A stretch of DNA of 64,000 nucleotides, taken from Sarcomyxa edulis. Its lineage: Eukaryota; Basidiomycota; Agaricomycetes; Agaricales; Mycenaceae. The first letter of the stretch is position 1. Each line of letters opens with the position of its first letter. The stretch lies in the NCBI GenBank assembly GCA_009761415.1, contig QUOL01000002.1, forward strand, positions 744,001 to 808,000. Direction: 5' to 3'. Positions 46,901 through 58,300 of this stretch are shown in pieces. The position numbers and the translations under genes are program-made. Below the pieces are notes generated by a model. That model made no database searches and had not been told where the DNA came from. It was given only the letters and a program-made list of their open reading frames with translations.

Positions 46901-47555
46901 ATCAGTGTAAATTTGTACCGAATGAGAGCCACCGTCAGCGGCAGCAGCGGATAGGGACATGTACGAGAATGGCATTGACTGTCTGACGAGATCATTGGGC
47001 TGTATGATGTCAGATGTCAAAACCCGCCGAGATCTCGGAATCCGTCTCACCTCGACCGGGCTGAGGAAGGTGACCGTCAAATCGACAGGACCTGCTGAGA
47101 GAATGAATACACTTGATGTCGAGGTAAACTAAATAATGCGCGAGGGTTGACAGAGACATGGTCGTAGCAATGTCAAGTTCACGCACTTGAAAACTTGTTT
47201 GTCTAGCTTGCTGGAAAGTAGCCGAGAGACTACTCGCATCTCCCATGAAATTGTAACCTATTCCGTCAACACGAATGAAGCCAGACCATCCTGTAACCTG
47301 AGCTCATTATGAGCAGCGTGGACCACTTCGTCGGAAGAGCGCACGTACCTGACCATTCCAGAAGACGGGCCATGCACCGTTCAGCGCAGTCCCGTTTCCA
47401 ACGGGAAGCCAGGTCGATAGATAGGGTGATCGTACGGCAAGAGGTACTGCGGGAGGATCGAAAGGAGATGCCGACCAGGTTATAGCAGCACGTACGGAGG
47501 AAACGACGAATAGTGAGAAGGAGAATAGTAGAACGGGGTTGATGATGATGCACAT
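43913..47555 (-). CDS. gtaA-like: Secreted glutaminase A-type enzyme, copy 1, with GPI-like C-terminal tail
   Basis: GtaA-type enzymes (DUF4965/DUF5127/DUF1793 architecture) hydrolyse glutamine to glutamate outside the cell. A signal peptide (MCIIINPVLLFSFSLFVVSSVRA) precedes AITWSASPFDPPAVPLAVRS. Family blocks are PYLSTWLPVGNGTALNGAW, FWNGQ, GWSGFIRVDGIGYNFMG, FTSTSSVFILSAGPVDLTV, QIYTDISAEWTSGDSSLNC, WPVFAFARDLG, AFLYIDPALGKYLLTPLLEY, GHNDGQDLAMPIEECGNML, ANQTNLAIKGIIGIRAMSE and ARPVVGGHLALLVL. About 20 introns are present. After the enzyme core comes a Ser/Thr-rich segment, then KAKSSAQRPFNVFSILHLILTI, resembling a GPI signal. The tail is reached only through an 8-nt exon (44116-44123). 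It is divergent from a Zn2Cys6 gene and inverted relative to copy 2. Confidence 0.9.
44116..44123 (-). other. 8-nt microexon of glutaminase copy 1
   Basis: Exon CTCGTTCT lies between a 61-nt intron (44124-44184) and a 58-nt intron (44058-44115). It joins phase-0 HLAL to the tail exon as LVL-N. Without it the upstream Leu codon TTG is followed directly by TAA at the start of the next exon. Confidence 0.75.
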
Positions 47556-47629
47556 TTGACCCTAGCATCGCGGGGCCATCGAAGCCAGTACTTATACTTG
47601 GAGTGAGTGGCTATTCCGAGAGATGCGCT
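47556..47629 (-). promoter_or_regulatory. Conserved proximal promoter/5' leader of glutaminase copy 1
   Basis: These 74 bp before the ATG align with the 71 bp before the ATG of copy 2. Shared words include GCGCATCTC (73 bp before this ATG, 70 bp before the other), an AGCCAC core, AAGTACTGGC, and AAATGTGCATC over the start. The rest of the space to the Zn2Cys6 gene at 48041 is not obviously conserved. Confidence 0.6.
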
Positions 47630-48040
47630 TGCAAAAATGCAGCAGTGCTGGAGCCAACTTCAACTGGACTTCTGATCATCAGCGCTTCAAGCATACTTAT
47701 AGATTGATGACTACCTGGAATAGAGACGTAGGGCGTGACTGGTGTACCTCAGCTCTGGAACATCTTGAGTAGGACTCTTCCCAAGAGTTCCAGGTACATT
47801 ATGCCTGTGATGAAAAAAAGTCAAGTACTCCAAAGTTCGGGGAGGACTCGAGTCTCGAGAGCACCTTGAAGTTGGACTTCAAGGACCTGCAAGTGACAAG
47901 TCACTCGGAGGTCAGACCGTCACAGTCCTGATGATTCTCGTGATTGTCACGGTTGACTCACAGCCACCCGGCGGCATGCGAGGCTTCTGAATCTTTGGTC
48001 TCTCATCTTCAATTTGTTCGAAATTCACATAACTCCCTCC

Positions 48041-50294
48041 ATGAAACGAAACCTCGAAAAAGCTCAACAAGGCCAGGAATCCACTTCTAAAAATCCTACA
48101 AAAAGATCCAAATCGAGCCAGGCCTGTACCTCTTGTCGCCGCCATAAAACTAGGTGCGAGCATGAAGGCCCGGGCTCGAAGTGTCATCGCTGTAAAGTGC
48201 TCCATCTACAATGTACATTCGGCGATGCGGTGGTAGACCCCGCCCATCCTTCTCCCAAAACCGCTACGTCTAGCTCCCCGGAATGGGAGCATGGTCCACT
48301 GAACACTGACAGTCAACCTATCTCATCAAGCTCGGAATCACCTCTCGTCCAGCCTTCGATCCCCTCGACTCGTGATCCTATAGTCTTAAATGTGGAGGAC
48401 ATTCTTCCAGTGCAGAATCCAACCCCGTTTCCCGCTGGACGTGACTGGACAGCAACCCCAATTCTCGCCATACAAGAGCTCTCCCGAAATTCTCCATTCA
48501 CCCATGCCCGAAACTCGACCTCTGACATATCATTATCCAGTATACTGTCCAAAGACAAGATTCTATATCTACTAGATATGTATGTGTCATGTTCATCTCC
48601 ATTAATGACTTTTACGATCTATTGACAGAACTGATCGTCTAGCTTCGAGACCAAGTATAGCCCTTGGCTGAGTTTACCACTCCAACGTGACATAGAGACT
48701 CCCCTCCTAGACTTGATTCGCTGTATGATAGCTTCCCGACATCTCGACATAACCACTCGGTCGGACGCGGCGCCGCGTTTGCAGAGGCTCACTCAGGAAG
48801 TCATTTCCAAGCAGATGTTCAACTCCGTTCCATCCACAGAATCGGTAGAGAGCCTCCTCATCTTGTCTCTTTGGGCACCGATAGGTAGTACAGATCCCAA
48901 TGAAGACCGAGATGCTCGTATGTTGGTTGGCACCGCCGTCAACGCGGCTATGAATTTGCGTCTTAATGAAGCGTCCTCTCGTGTAAATAAGCTACGCGAG
49001 GAGGGTGGAAATGAGCTTTCATCGGAAACGGATAAAGTGCGTTTGGTGAGTCGATTCTCACCAAAATCCTTCATGTACTCCATGCTCACATCGCTGTTCA
49101 GTGGGTAGCCCTCTCGACCTGTGAATCAGCGTTGGTCCATATTCATCTTTTTGATGTACCGTTCCAATTGATCAATGAGATACGTTACAGACTCTGCCTC
49201 GGAACAGGCCGTTCCCCTCTGTCTATACGCTCGGACCAAGACATAGCGGTAGTAGACCCAACAGTCTTTCCTGCCCCAGAACACAGCCTACAAGGCGGTG
49301 CTTTTACCGTGGAAAAAACGCGTGACCTGCGTCTGGGACTTCTCGCTCAACTATTCAACAATACTGAACGAGGCTACCGCATCCATATCACCCGCCGTTC
49401 TGACCTTGATGCTTTCCAGAAAGAAGCATATGAGGTATTAGCGCAGATGGATCGTCTTTTTCGCTTAATATCCCCCCTTCCAAGTGCGTACGGTCACCGT
49501 TCTGGATTGAGCTCAAGCAAAATGTTCATTATCTCGCAGTTGTGTTGAAGCACGAAACCTTTCATTCCCAAATGCTTTTGGTTCAATACCACGGGTGCAA
49601 GTTGTTGGTACTGCATCATTTCCTTCGCGAATTACGGACACTGCCTCCAGAAGATTCCGATAGCTCCAAACCCTGGTATCGAATGAAGCACAATGGATTC
49701 TCCCTCGCTCTGGACATGGGCAGAGACGCGCTAATCCAATCTGAATCGGTCTTAGCCTCTGCTCTTCGCCTACCCGCCGATTCAATGCTTCTCGGCACTG
49801 CCCCGGATACATTCTTCAACTTTGTCTCCTTCGCCGCTACGTTCATCATCCTTTCCCACATCTCTGTTACCCAAACTCATCCTGGGACGCACATATCTGG
49901 CGCGGGAGAAAGCCTCCTGGTCATGACCGTCGAAAGGTTTTCTCAAGCCGCATGTACGGCTGATCACGCGCCTGCGAGATGTGCGCAGTTGATCGCAACC
50001 TTGATTGAAACTTGGAGAAAGAAGAGAGCCTCCCTAACACAAGGCGTTCCTACCATCCAACTGGAAGCTGCGGGGCTCAATTGTGGTGCAGATAAAGTAC
50101 AATCCTACGAGAAAATACCAAGTCTCTCTGCAGGATCGGACTCAGCTGCGAATCTGTTTCCGAATACGAATTCTCATGAAGATCTTGACCAAGACTTGAA
50201 TGGGATGGTGGATGCGGATATATTCCGAGACGTTGATTTTTGGTCGTCTTTCATGGATAACCTGAACAACGATATACCTAGTCTGTCTTCCTGA
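48041..50294 (+). CDS. Zn2Cys6 transcription factor, tandem copy 1
   Basis: This is a fungal binuclear zinc-cluster regulator. The DNA-binding domain starts about residue 24: KRSKSSQACTSCRRHKTRC, then EHEGPGSKCHRCKVLHLQC, with the six-Cys pattern C-x2-C-x6-C-x8-C-x2-C-x6-C. A Ser/Pro-rich linker follows, then VEDILPVQNPTPFPAGRDWT and the fungal-specific middle homology region (DLIRCMIASRHL, LILSLWAPIGST, VGTAVNAAMNLRLNEAS, VALSTCESALCLGTGRSPL, LHHFLRELRTLPPEDSDS, MTVERFSQAACTADHAPARC). The acidic C-terminus (DADIFRDVDFWSSFMDNLNN) could activate transcription. MKRNL is shared with copy 2 and decides the start; an upstream in-frame ATG lies at 48014. About four introns. The overall type resembles Agaricomycete regulators often labelled prtT-like, a recollection I cannot verify. 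Confidence 0.9.
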
Positions 50295-50971
50295 GTGATT
50301 ATAGTGCGTAACAGGCCCTCTCGAACTGACTTTTCAATTATCCAAACTGACTGACCAATCTCGAATATCTCACACTAGATCTGGAAGGAGAGTTTGCCAC
50401 CGCGAGATTATCCCGCCTACATGTAGCACAGCTTCGTATCTAGCCCTGATCGTCTACGCCTGGGCATCCTACTTCGATTGGGCCTTTGTCGCTTTCGAAA
50501 CCATAGCACTGCCCTCGGAAGACTAGGGTATATACAACACCCTCGGGCAGTGTATGCCGTCCGTTCTGAAATTTCCGCAGCTTTGGGCTACCGTCGGGTC
50601 GTACGGAAATACCAATGTACGCCCTCTACGATTTTCGACGGTGTTTTGGTTTACAGGCGGAAGATCTGCCAAGAATGAGGAGGGGACGGCTGTTAGTGGG
50701 GTGTAACTACAAATGGATGTTGATAGCTCATTAAAGTATGCCATGTCTCGTTTCATCTTAAAGGTACGAATGACTGCCACGTAGCGACGTCATATCGACT
50801 AGTGGCGACCGAATGAAAGTCGATATGAGGTTTCTGATACGTATGGGTACACCGCTTCACGTGACTACGCTTCGCGCGACTTGTGCTCAAAAGTCAAAAC
50901 TTCGCGTGATCTTTTGCGCAGTCTCTTCATCTTCGAGATTCCTCAAGTATTGCCCTCAAATCTCTCCTGTC
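50295..50971. other. Spacer/promoter between the two Zn2Cys6 genes
   Basis: No gene was seen in these 677 bp. A CACGTG E-box-like palindrome lies near 50858, about 115 bp before the start of the second regulator. Confidence 0.4.
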
Positions 50972-53337
50972 ATGAAGCGAAATCTCGACCCAACTCCAAG
51001 TGGATCCTCGTTGAAGAACATGACGTCAAAACGACCAAAATCTATCCAGGCATGTAGCTCCTGTCGCCGCCACAAGACAAGGTGCGAACACGAAGGATCC
51101 AAATGTCATCGCTGCAAAGTGCTGGGCATAGAATGTACATTTGGAGATGCAGACTCTTTCGTTTCATATGCTTCTTCATCTACTACAGCATTTTCTAGCC
51201 CGGAATCGAATTGGGATCGCGATCAGCTGCAAACTGATAGTGTACAACTTGTTCCGACAATGCCTGCTCCCATTCGTTCTCATTCTCATTCTTCGGGCTC
51301 GGAATCATCTTTTGCCGTACACCCACCGACTCCTTCGACTACCAATGACGATCATATAGCTTTGGAGGATATTCTACCCGTACCTAATCCATTTCCTAGT
51401 GGACGCGACTGGTCCACAACCCCCTTACTCGCCATCCAGAAGCTCTCCACAAACTCGCCTCTCCCAGTCCGGAGTCCCTGCCTCGATACGTCATTATCTA
51501 GTATTATTCCGAAAGACAAGATTCGATATCTACTAGACATGTGTGTAATTCTCTACTCATCGGTCGATGTCTCTCAGAAACTCATTACCAAACTGTTATC
51601 AGCTTTGAGACCAGATACAGCCCCTGGCTCAATTTATCACCGAAGTTGCAGACAAGCACCCCCTTGCTAGACCTCGTCCGCTGCACCATAGCATCCCGAC
51701 ATCTCGATGATATCGTCCGGTCGGACGCCGTGCCGCGCCTACACAAGCTTACGCAGCAAGTAATCTCCCAGCAAATGTTTAACTCTGTCCCGTCTCTGGA
51801 CTTCATACAAAGTATCCTCATAATGGCTTTGTGGGCGCCAGTATGTGGCCCAGATGGATGCAAAGACGAGGAACGAGACGCCCGTATGTTGATTGGCACC
51901 GCTGTCAACGCGGCCCTGAATCTGCGACTGAATGAGGCTTCCTCTTTTGCGATCAAGTTGCGTGCTGGGGGGCTCGCCTCGGCTTCCGAAATTGCTGCCG
52001 AAACAGATAAAGCACGCCTTGTAGGTCACAGTCTTTGGGTTTTTCGTGTCAGGATCGTTGATCTTGTTCTGTTGTGTTCCCATAGTGGACATCGCTTTCT
52101 ACAATTGAATCAGCGTTAGTGGTCGTCTATCATAACTCGGTTTTGCAAGTCTTTACATTTCCACAGTCTTTGCCTAGGAACTGGCCGTGTCCCTCTTTCT
52201 TCTCGCTCCGACCAAGATCTGACCTTGATAGACCCATTAGCGTTCCCTCCCCCAGAGCATAGTATTCAGGGCGGTGACCGAAACCTCTCTGCATTCACTA
52301 TTGAACAAGCGCGTGACTTGCGCCTGGGTCTTGTCGCTCTACTCCTCAATACCATTGAACAAGGATTGAGCATACGTTATTCACAATCTACCAGTTTAGA
52401 TACTTACCTCAAAGAGACATCCGAAATCCTATCCTCGATGGCTCGTATTATTCACATCATTTCTCCTCTCTCAGGTACGTCCAGAGTCGAGAATCAAGCT
52501 ACAATCAAATTCATATTTACATATTTCTTCGCAGTTGTGATGCATCACGAACCTTTCTGGTCACAAATGCTAGAGGTTCAATTTAACGGATGCATGCTTC
52601 TAATGCTGCACCACTTCCTACGTCAAATGCGAACTTTTCTCACCACAGAATCCTCTGACCCCCACACTCCCTGGTTTCGCACACAACATAACGGTTCATT
52701 CATCGTATTAAATATGGGCAGGAAGGCGATATTCCACGCCGAAGCCACTCTCATTTCCGTCCTCCGCCTTCCCCGTGATGTCCCGCTCCTGCTAGGAACA
52801 GCACCAGACCATTTCTTCAGCCTCATCTCCTTCGCGGCCTCATTCATCGTCATTTCCAAGATCTCTGCGACGCAGACCTTTCCGGGATCACGTATGGGTG
52901 GAGGTTCTGATGGTCTGTTGGCTATGACGGTGGAACGGTTCAATCAGATTGCATGTACGCATGACCATGCACCGGCACGGTGTGCGCAGTTGGTGGCTGC
53001 ATTGATTGAGACTTGTAAGAAGAGGCTTGCGATTCATTATGCTGAACAACAGCAACAAGAGGAACTATCCGCTGCTAATAGTCTCAGGAGCTCTGCACCG
53101 ACGGAAAGCCCCCCGCAACACCACCAACAACAACACCAGGCTCCCCACAATCATAGTTATACTTCAGATTATCATTTGTTTCCACACGCTAGTGGCGTAT
53201 TCCAGGATGATCTTGATCAAGGTCTGAACGGGGCTATGGATGCAGACGTCTTCCAAGACGTCGACTTCTGGGCGTCTTTCATGGATAACTTGAACAACGA
53301 TGCACCTACAATATTCGTAGGACCATCCTCATCGTAA
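50972..53337 (+). CDS. Zn2Cys6 transcription factor, tandem copy 2
   Basis: This is a paralogue of the preceding gene, with matching exon boundaries. The zinc cluster reads IQACSSCRRHKTRCEHEG followed by SKCHRCKVLGIECTFGDAD; the loop is two residues shorter than in copy 1. The middle homology region is conserved (TIASRHLDDIVRSDAVPRL, MALWAPVCGPDGCKD, IGTAVNAALNLRLNEASS, STIESALCLGTGR, MTVERFNQIACTHDHAPARC). The linker before the C-terminus is longer and has Gln/His runs (QQQQEE-like and HHQQQHQ). The acidic end (DADVFQDVDFWASFMDNLNN) is nearly the same as in copy 1. It lies between the inverted glutaminase genes, so it may regulate them, which is inference. Confidence 0.91.
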
Positions 53338-53471
53338 CGGTATGTACACATCTATAAACGTGCATTACATTCTGAATTGATGCTTTTCGCGTACATTGCA
53401 TCTAGGTCCTTCGGGGTATCTGATTTAGGTGTAGATCGTGTTATGATATTACATGTTGTCCTTCCTACTGG

Positions 53472-54841
53472 TTAGTGCTTCTTCCGCCCACTCTGTTTTT
53501 TCGTCGTCATTGTGCCATCATCTAAGAAGCCCCCTAATTCTAGTGCATTACGCGCAGCCTGATTAATGTGCTTGAACCTATCCGGTCCCAAACGGGTGCC
53601 TCCCCAGAATCGCGTCACTGCCACTAGAACGTTGTTGCAGTCCTACAAGAACCAAACTCAAATCAACGACACACGGTAGAGGAGGAGCACGATGTGTCAG
53701 GTATCGCAAACACGTACGAGTATCTGCAGAAGATGCGCTAGTCGGCCTCCTGCAGCGGGTTCTGCGTCGTCGTCGTTATCTAAATTTGTAAATTATATCA
53801 GAACACTCAATACTTCTAGGCATGTTGGATTTTACCTTGATATAGCAGGTTATCAACTTGACATCGCCATGCATTGATAGCTGGATGATGCGCTCGTGCT
53901 ATGCGTCTGTCACTTATGATGTAGGCCAAAATAACAGGAACCTGTGAAGAAGAAAATCAATCCTGAATCGCGTCCAATAAGAAGATTGTTATTACTTGTG
54001 AAGGATGTGATATTCGACATGCTCTTCCGATAAAGACACTTTTGCGATCGATAATCGCTTCGGCCTGGAAGATTTCGAGACCATCAGGTATCCCGAGGGT
54101 TTTGGGGATTGTCGATTGCTGTTGTTCTACGGCCGTACTGTGAGAAGTAGGTGGGGAAGGCGAATGTGGATGAGACTGAGTGTCTGCATGGTCATGATCT
54201 CTAGCATCTTCTCGTACGAGCTCCTCGGCCTTGACAGTACTGAGATGATCTTCATACCACGCTACACAACGATCGAGGACATTCTGTAGCCCATCAAATA
54301 CACAGACGGTGTCTTCCGTCCATTCTACGCCATTGACAGAGATGTACGTCCGTAAAACGGCTCCAAAGAGGTTCGAGTCGGCTCCGAAAGCTCCTATGTA
54401 TCGGGATAAAAGTTGGAGCTGGGGTGGGGAGGTTGCAGGGTATGAGGGGGGTAGAGAGCATAGGACCCGAATTGAGACGTCCTCGTGGGGTGGGGGAAAA
54501 CTGGATTTTATTACCTGGTAAGTTTTGTTTGAGTCTGTAACACGACTCACCTCAGAATGGCTTCGTATCGAATCGATCCAGGTTTGACGCTACTGTCAGC
54601 TTCGGACTCTTCTGGGGAGTGCCACAATTGAATAGAGTCTTCGCCGTATATCGATTGCAACACTGGATGGGAAAGAATATCGACATGTCTTCGAGGTACT
54701 AATTTACTTAAGAAGCTGACCTTGCAGTTCCGATGCTACTGATTCACGATCGGGTTGAAGCATAAGGTGCTCGATGAACTCCTGGAGCTCTTCTCCATAG
54801 TTGATACCTAGAGAAGGAGACAATGAACGGGAAGAAGCCAT
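53472..54841 (-). CDS. YIH1: YIH1/IMPACT translation regulator (RWD + UPF0029 domains)
   Basis: Yih1/IMPACT binds Gcn1 and restrains activation of the eIF2-alpha kinase Gcn2, linking translation to amino-acid supply. The RWD domain begins EELQEFIEHLMLQPDRESVA and reaches SELQVLQSIYGEDSIQLW after an intron whose acceptor restores the frame. It continues FPPPHEDVSIRVLCSLPPSY and VCVFDGLQNVLDRCVAWYED. A Ser/His-rich linker follows. The IMPACT domain has EIFQAEAIIDRKSVFIGRAC, VPVILAYIISDRRIARAHHP, AWRCQVDNLLYQDNDDD, and NVLVAVTRFWGGTRLGPDRF followed by KHINQAARNAL. The C-terminus is basic. The start ATG at 54841 is the only ATG in the open upstream frame. Amino-acid-starvation signalling next to glutaminase genes is notable but may be chance. 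Confidence 0.93.
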
Positions 54842-55374
54842 CTCAGTTGGGGTGAACGGCGAGCGCGTTGAAGAATCACTCCTCAGAGGCAGTGGGCAGT
54901 GGGCAGTGGGCGGGCTTGGGGCGGGCGGAGCTACGGAGGAGAAGCTGTGACCGAAACCGTGACTGGTATTTTTTCCGGTCGCGTGCGTGACGGGCGCGAG
55001 CGTGATGCTCCTACTCGGAAAACAATGGCCGCCATAAAGTCTCACGCTCTTGCTCCCCTGACTCCCCTGACTCCCCTCGTAGGCCGTGGGTCCCCAGGTC
55101 CTTCACCTCCTCAGAGAGTTGCAGTGCGAGTACTTAGGCTATCTCCGTAGGCATATATACGCTTGCTATCTTTGTGGGAGCCCCTTCAACACCCATGAAG
55201 ATGTACGGGTCCATTCGAGGAAGTGAACAATCTGTACCTTGACACTGATGATCATGATCTGGACAGTACTCGAAGGTTTTTCTAGCCGAGAACTTCAACT
55301 ATAGGCGCATCTCCCAGAACAGCCACCCACTTCTCATACAAGTACTGGCACTACGGCTCATTGCGCTGGGCTAA
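54842..55374. promoter_or_regulatory. Divergent promoter YIH1 / glutaminase copy 2
   Basis: These 533 bp contain repeated GGGCAGT near 54890-54910 and a triple CTCCCCTGA direct repeat near 55053-55077. The last 71 bp (from 55304) align with the leader of glutaminase copy 1, including GCGCATCTC and AAGTACTGGC at similar distances from ATG. Confidence 0.55.
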
Positions 55375-58300
55375 ATGTGCATCATGCACTCTGTTCTGAT
55401 ACTTTCTTCCTTACTATCTGTCGTCTCCTCTGTGAGTGCTGCTATAACGTGGACTACATCTCCTTTCAATCCCCCTGCAATACCCATTGCCGTACGATCA
55501 CCTTATCTATCCGCCTGGCTTTTCAATGGCAATGGGACGGCTTTGAACGAAGCATGGCCCGGATTTTGGAACGCCCAAGTACGTGCGCGCTCGTGTGACG
55601 AAGTTATATTCTTCATTTACAACGAGTATAGACCACTGCATGGGCTGGCTTCATTCGCGTTGACGGTACAGGCTACAGCTTCATGGGGACCTCTGGTAGT
55701 CTCTCAGCTACCTTTCAGAACGCTAAACAGACAAGTTTCCAGGTGCGTGACTATACCTTACGTGCAGTCAAACCTCTTCATACCTCTCACATTATCTAGT
55801 TCACGTCTACGTCGAGTATATTCGTTCTCTCAGCAGGTCCGGTCGATTTAACAGTCACCTTTCTCAGCCCGGTAGAGGTGAGACAAATCTTAGAATTGAG
55901 GTCCTGTTGTCTCAAGTCGTTTCTTCGAATAGCCTGGTGATCTCGTCAAACAATCAATGCCGTTTTCATACATGTCCCTATCAGCTGCAGCCACTGACGG
56001 TGGATCTCATTCAGTGCAAGTATACACTGATCTTACTGCAGAATGGATCGCCGGTGATAACACCCTAAATTGCACTTGGTCGACGGAACTCGGGAATTCA
56101 TCCGTATTCACCCATCAATTCCAATTGTTGAATCCATCCACGTTCTCTGAGGTCTCAGATCGTACACAATGTGAGTCTCGACGACCTTTCACTCTTGACG
56201 TTTGCAGTTTACTGATCATGGCCCTTCGTTCTCAGATGGGTCAATGTTCTACTCAACCTTGACAGTGCGTGCTCTACCCTCATCATTCTACTCCTGCATT
56301 GATTGAACATCGACCATAGCTACCCGGAACCACATACCAGATCGGACAAGATATAATCGTTCGCTCTCAGTTTTTCAACAACGGTACTCTCTCCAACACC
56401 CAGGACACGGAATTTCGAGCTATCAGCAACAAATGGCCTGTCTTTGCATTCGCGCGCGACTTAGGAACCGTTTCAGCTTTAGGGACGGCCAATCCTACTG
56501 TGTTCGCTATCGGGCATTCCCGCGATCCCGCCGTGGAATACATCACCGCAAACGGAGCCGCTCAAAATCGAAGTCTTTATTATCTGAGCCAATTCTCCTC
56601 TCCCCTTGATGCTGTATGTTCCATGTATTACCTTTGAATCCGCGCGTCGTTGATCATTCCAACAAGATCGCTTCATTTGTTGGAGATTACCCTGCTGCCC
56701 TAGTCAGAGCTAATACTCTCGATGCACAAATCAACAATGATGCGACCACGATATCTGATGACTATGCATCGATCGTTGCGTTGTCTGTCAGACAAGCCTT
56801 GGGCGCTTTGGAAATCACCGTGTCGAAGAATGATGACGGATCGTGGAACACTAGTGATGTTATGGGCTTCATCAAAGGTGCGGCTTTCTTGTAGTGGAAT
56901 TGATGGGGAACTTCCTGACATTGCCGTTTAGAGATATCTAGTTCTACCGTACGCAATTGGTCCACACGTGAAGGTTATCCTGCTCATACTATCGTTTGTA
57001 GTGTGTGAGCACTGTCGATACTATATATGCAGCGTGGCCAGCCTTTTTGTACATCGACCCGGCTCTCGGAAAGTATCTTTTGACGCCACTACTGGAATAT
57101 CAATGTCAGTGTTATCCCTTTGATGATTGCGCTTATCTCTCGTCGTCTGAATCTGATTTGACTCGATATGCTAGTCACTGGCCAATACCCAAATGCTTAT
57201 AGTGTGCACGATCTTGGTGAGTGTACACTCCCAAAATCTCAATAAATATATTTGCCGTCTTACTTGAGAAATAACAGGTACGTCTCGAGCTCTAGTAGTC
57301 ATGACATCAGGCCTATGGACTTAGTATTCGCGTCTCAGGTATAAACTACCCCAAAGCTATGGGACACAATGACGGGCAAGATCTAGCTATGCCAATTGAA
57401 GGTGGGTCTATCAATCTCTCTTCCTTTCACTATATAACAATCATTTGTGACATAACGTTGATTCCCTACAGAAAGCGGGAACATGCTGATCATGGTCTTG
57501 AGCTATACCCAGAAAACGGGAGACAATTCCCTCATCACTCGATATGTGTGCAGCCCCTTCCATCAAATTTCTTTCGTGCGGCGTTTTGATCTAACTGGCA
57601 TGTCTCTCGTGCTAGTCGAAGCTTCTTGACCAGTGGACGCAGTTCCTAATCAAGAACTCTCTAGCTCCACCCCTTCAACCCAGCACCGACCTTTTTGCAG
57701 GCTCTCTGGCTAATCAGACCAATCTTGCCGTTAAAGGTATGTCGTTTTGGATTCGACTGAGACCGACTTGCTATACTCAGGACCACATCCTCTGACAAGG
57801 CATAATCGGTATTAGAGCCATGTCGGAAATCGCGCAACTACTGGGCGACATTGATACCAGCGCAAAATATAATGTAAACTTTCCAATCAATCGACTTCAC
57901 CATGCTATACACTGACTGACAGTTCGTTTTCTAGTCGATTGCTGCGTCGTATGCATCTCAGTGGCAGACGCTTGCTACTACTACTAGTACGACCTCGAAC
58001 GGAAATGGTTCTCACTTGACACTCTCGGTGAGTGGGATTACTGTGTCTTCAGGTTTATTTCTGTTTCTCATGTAGGGTTATGACCACCAATCCAGTACGG
58101 GGACAATCGAAGGTGAGTTTGTTCGTTGACCATTGTGGCTTACATGTCGGAGCTCAGGCTTTCCTATCTACAGCTGGGGTCTAGCGTACAATCTGATGGC
58201 AGACAAGTTATTGCAAAGCAATATCTTTCCACCTCCCGTATATGACATGCGTATGCCATTCTCTCGTCCTATGCCTTGTTTTTCGAGGCGACTAATGTAT

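Noticed and set aside
47912..48205. 97-codon - strand frame over the zinc-cluster exon
   Set aside because: It is antisense to the clearly conserved Zn2Cys6 domain and is a shadow frame.
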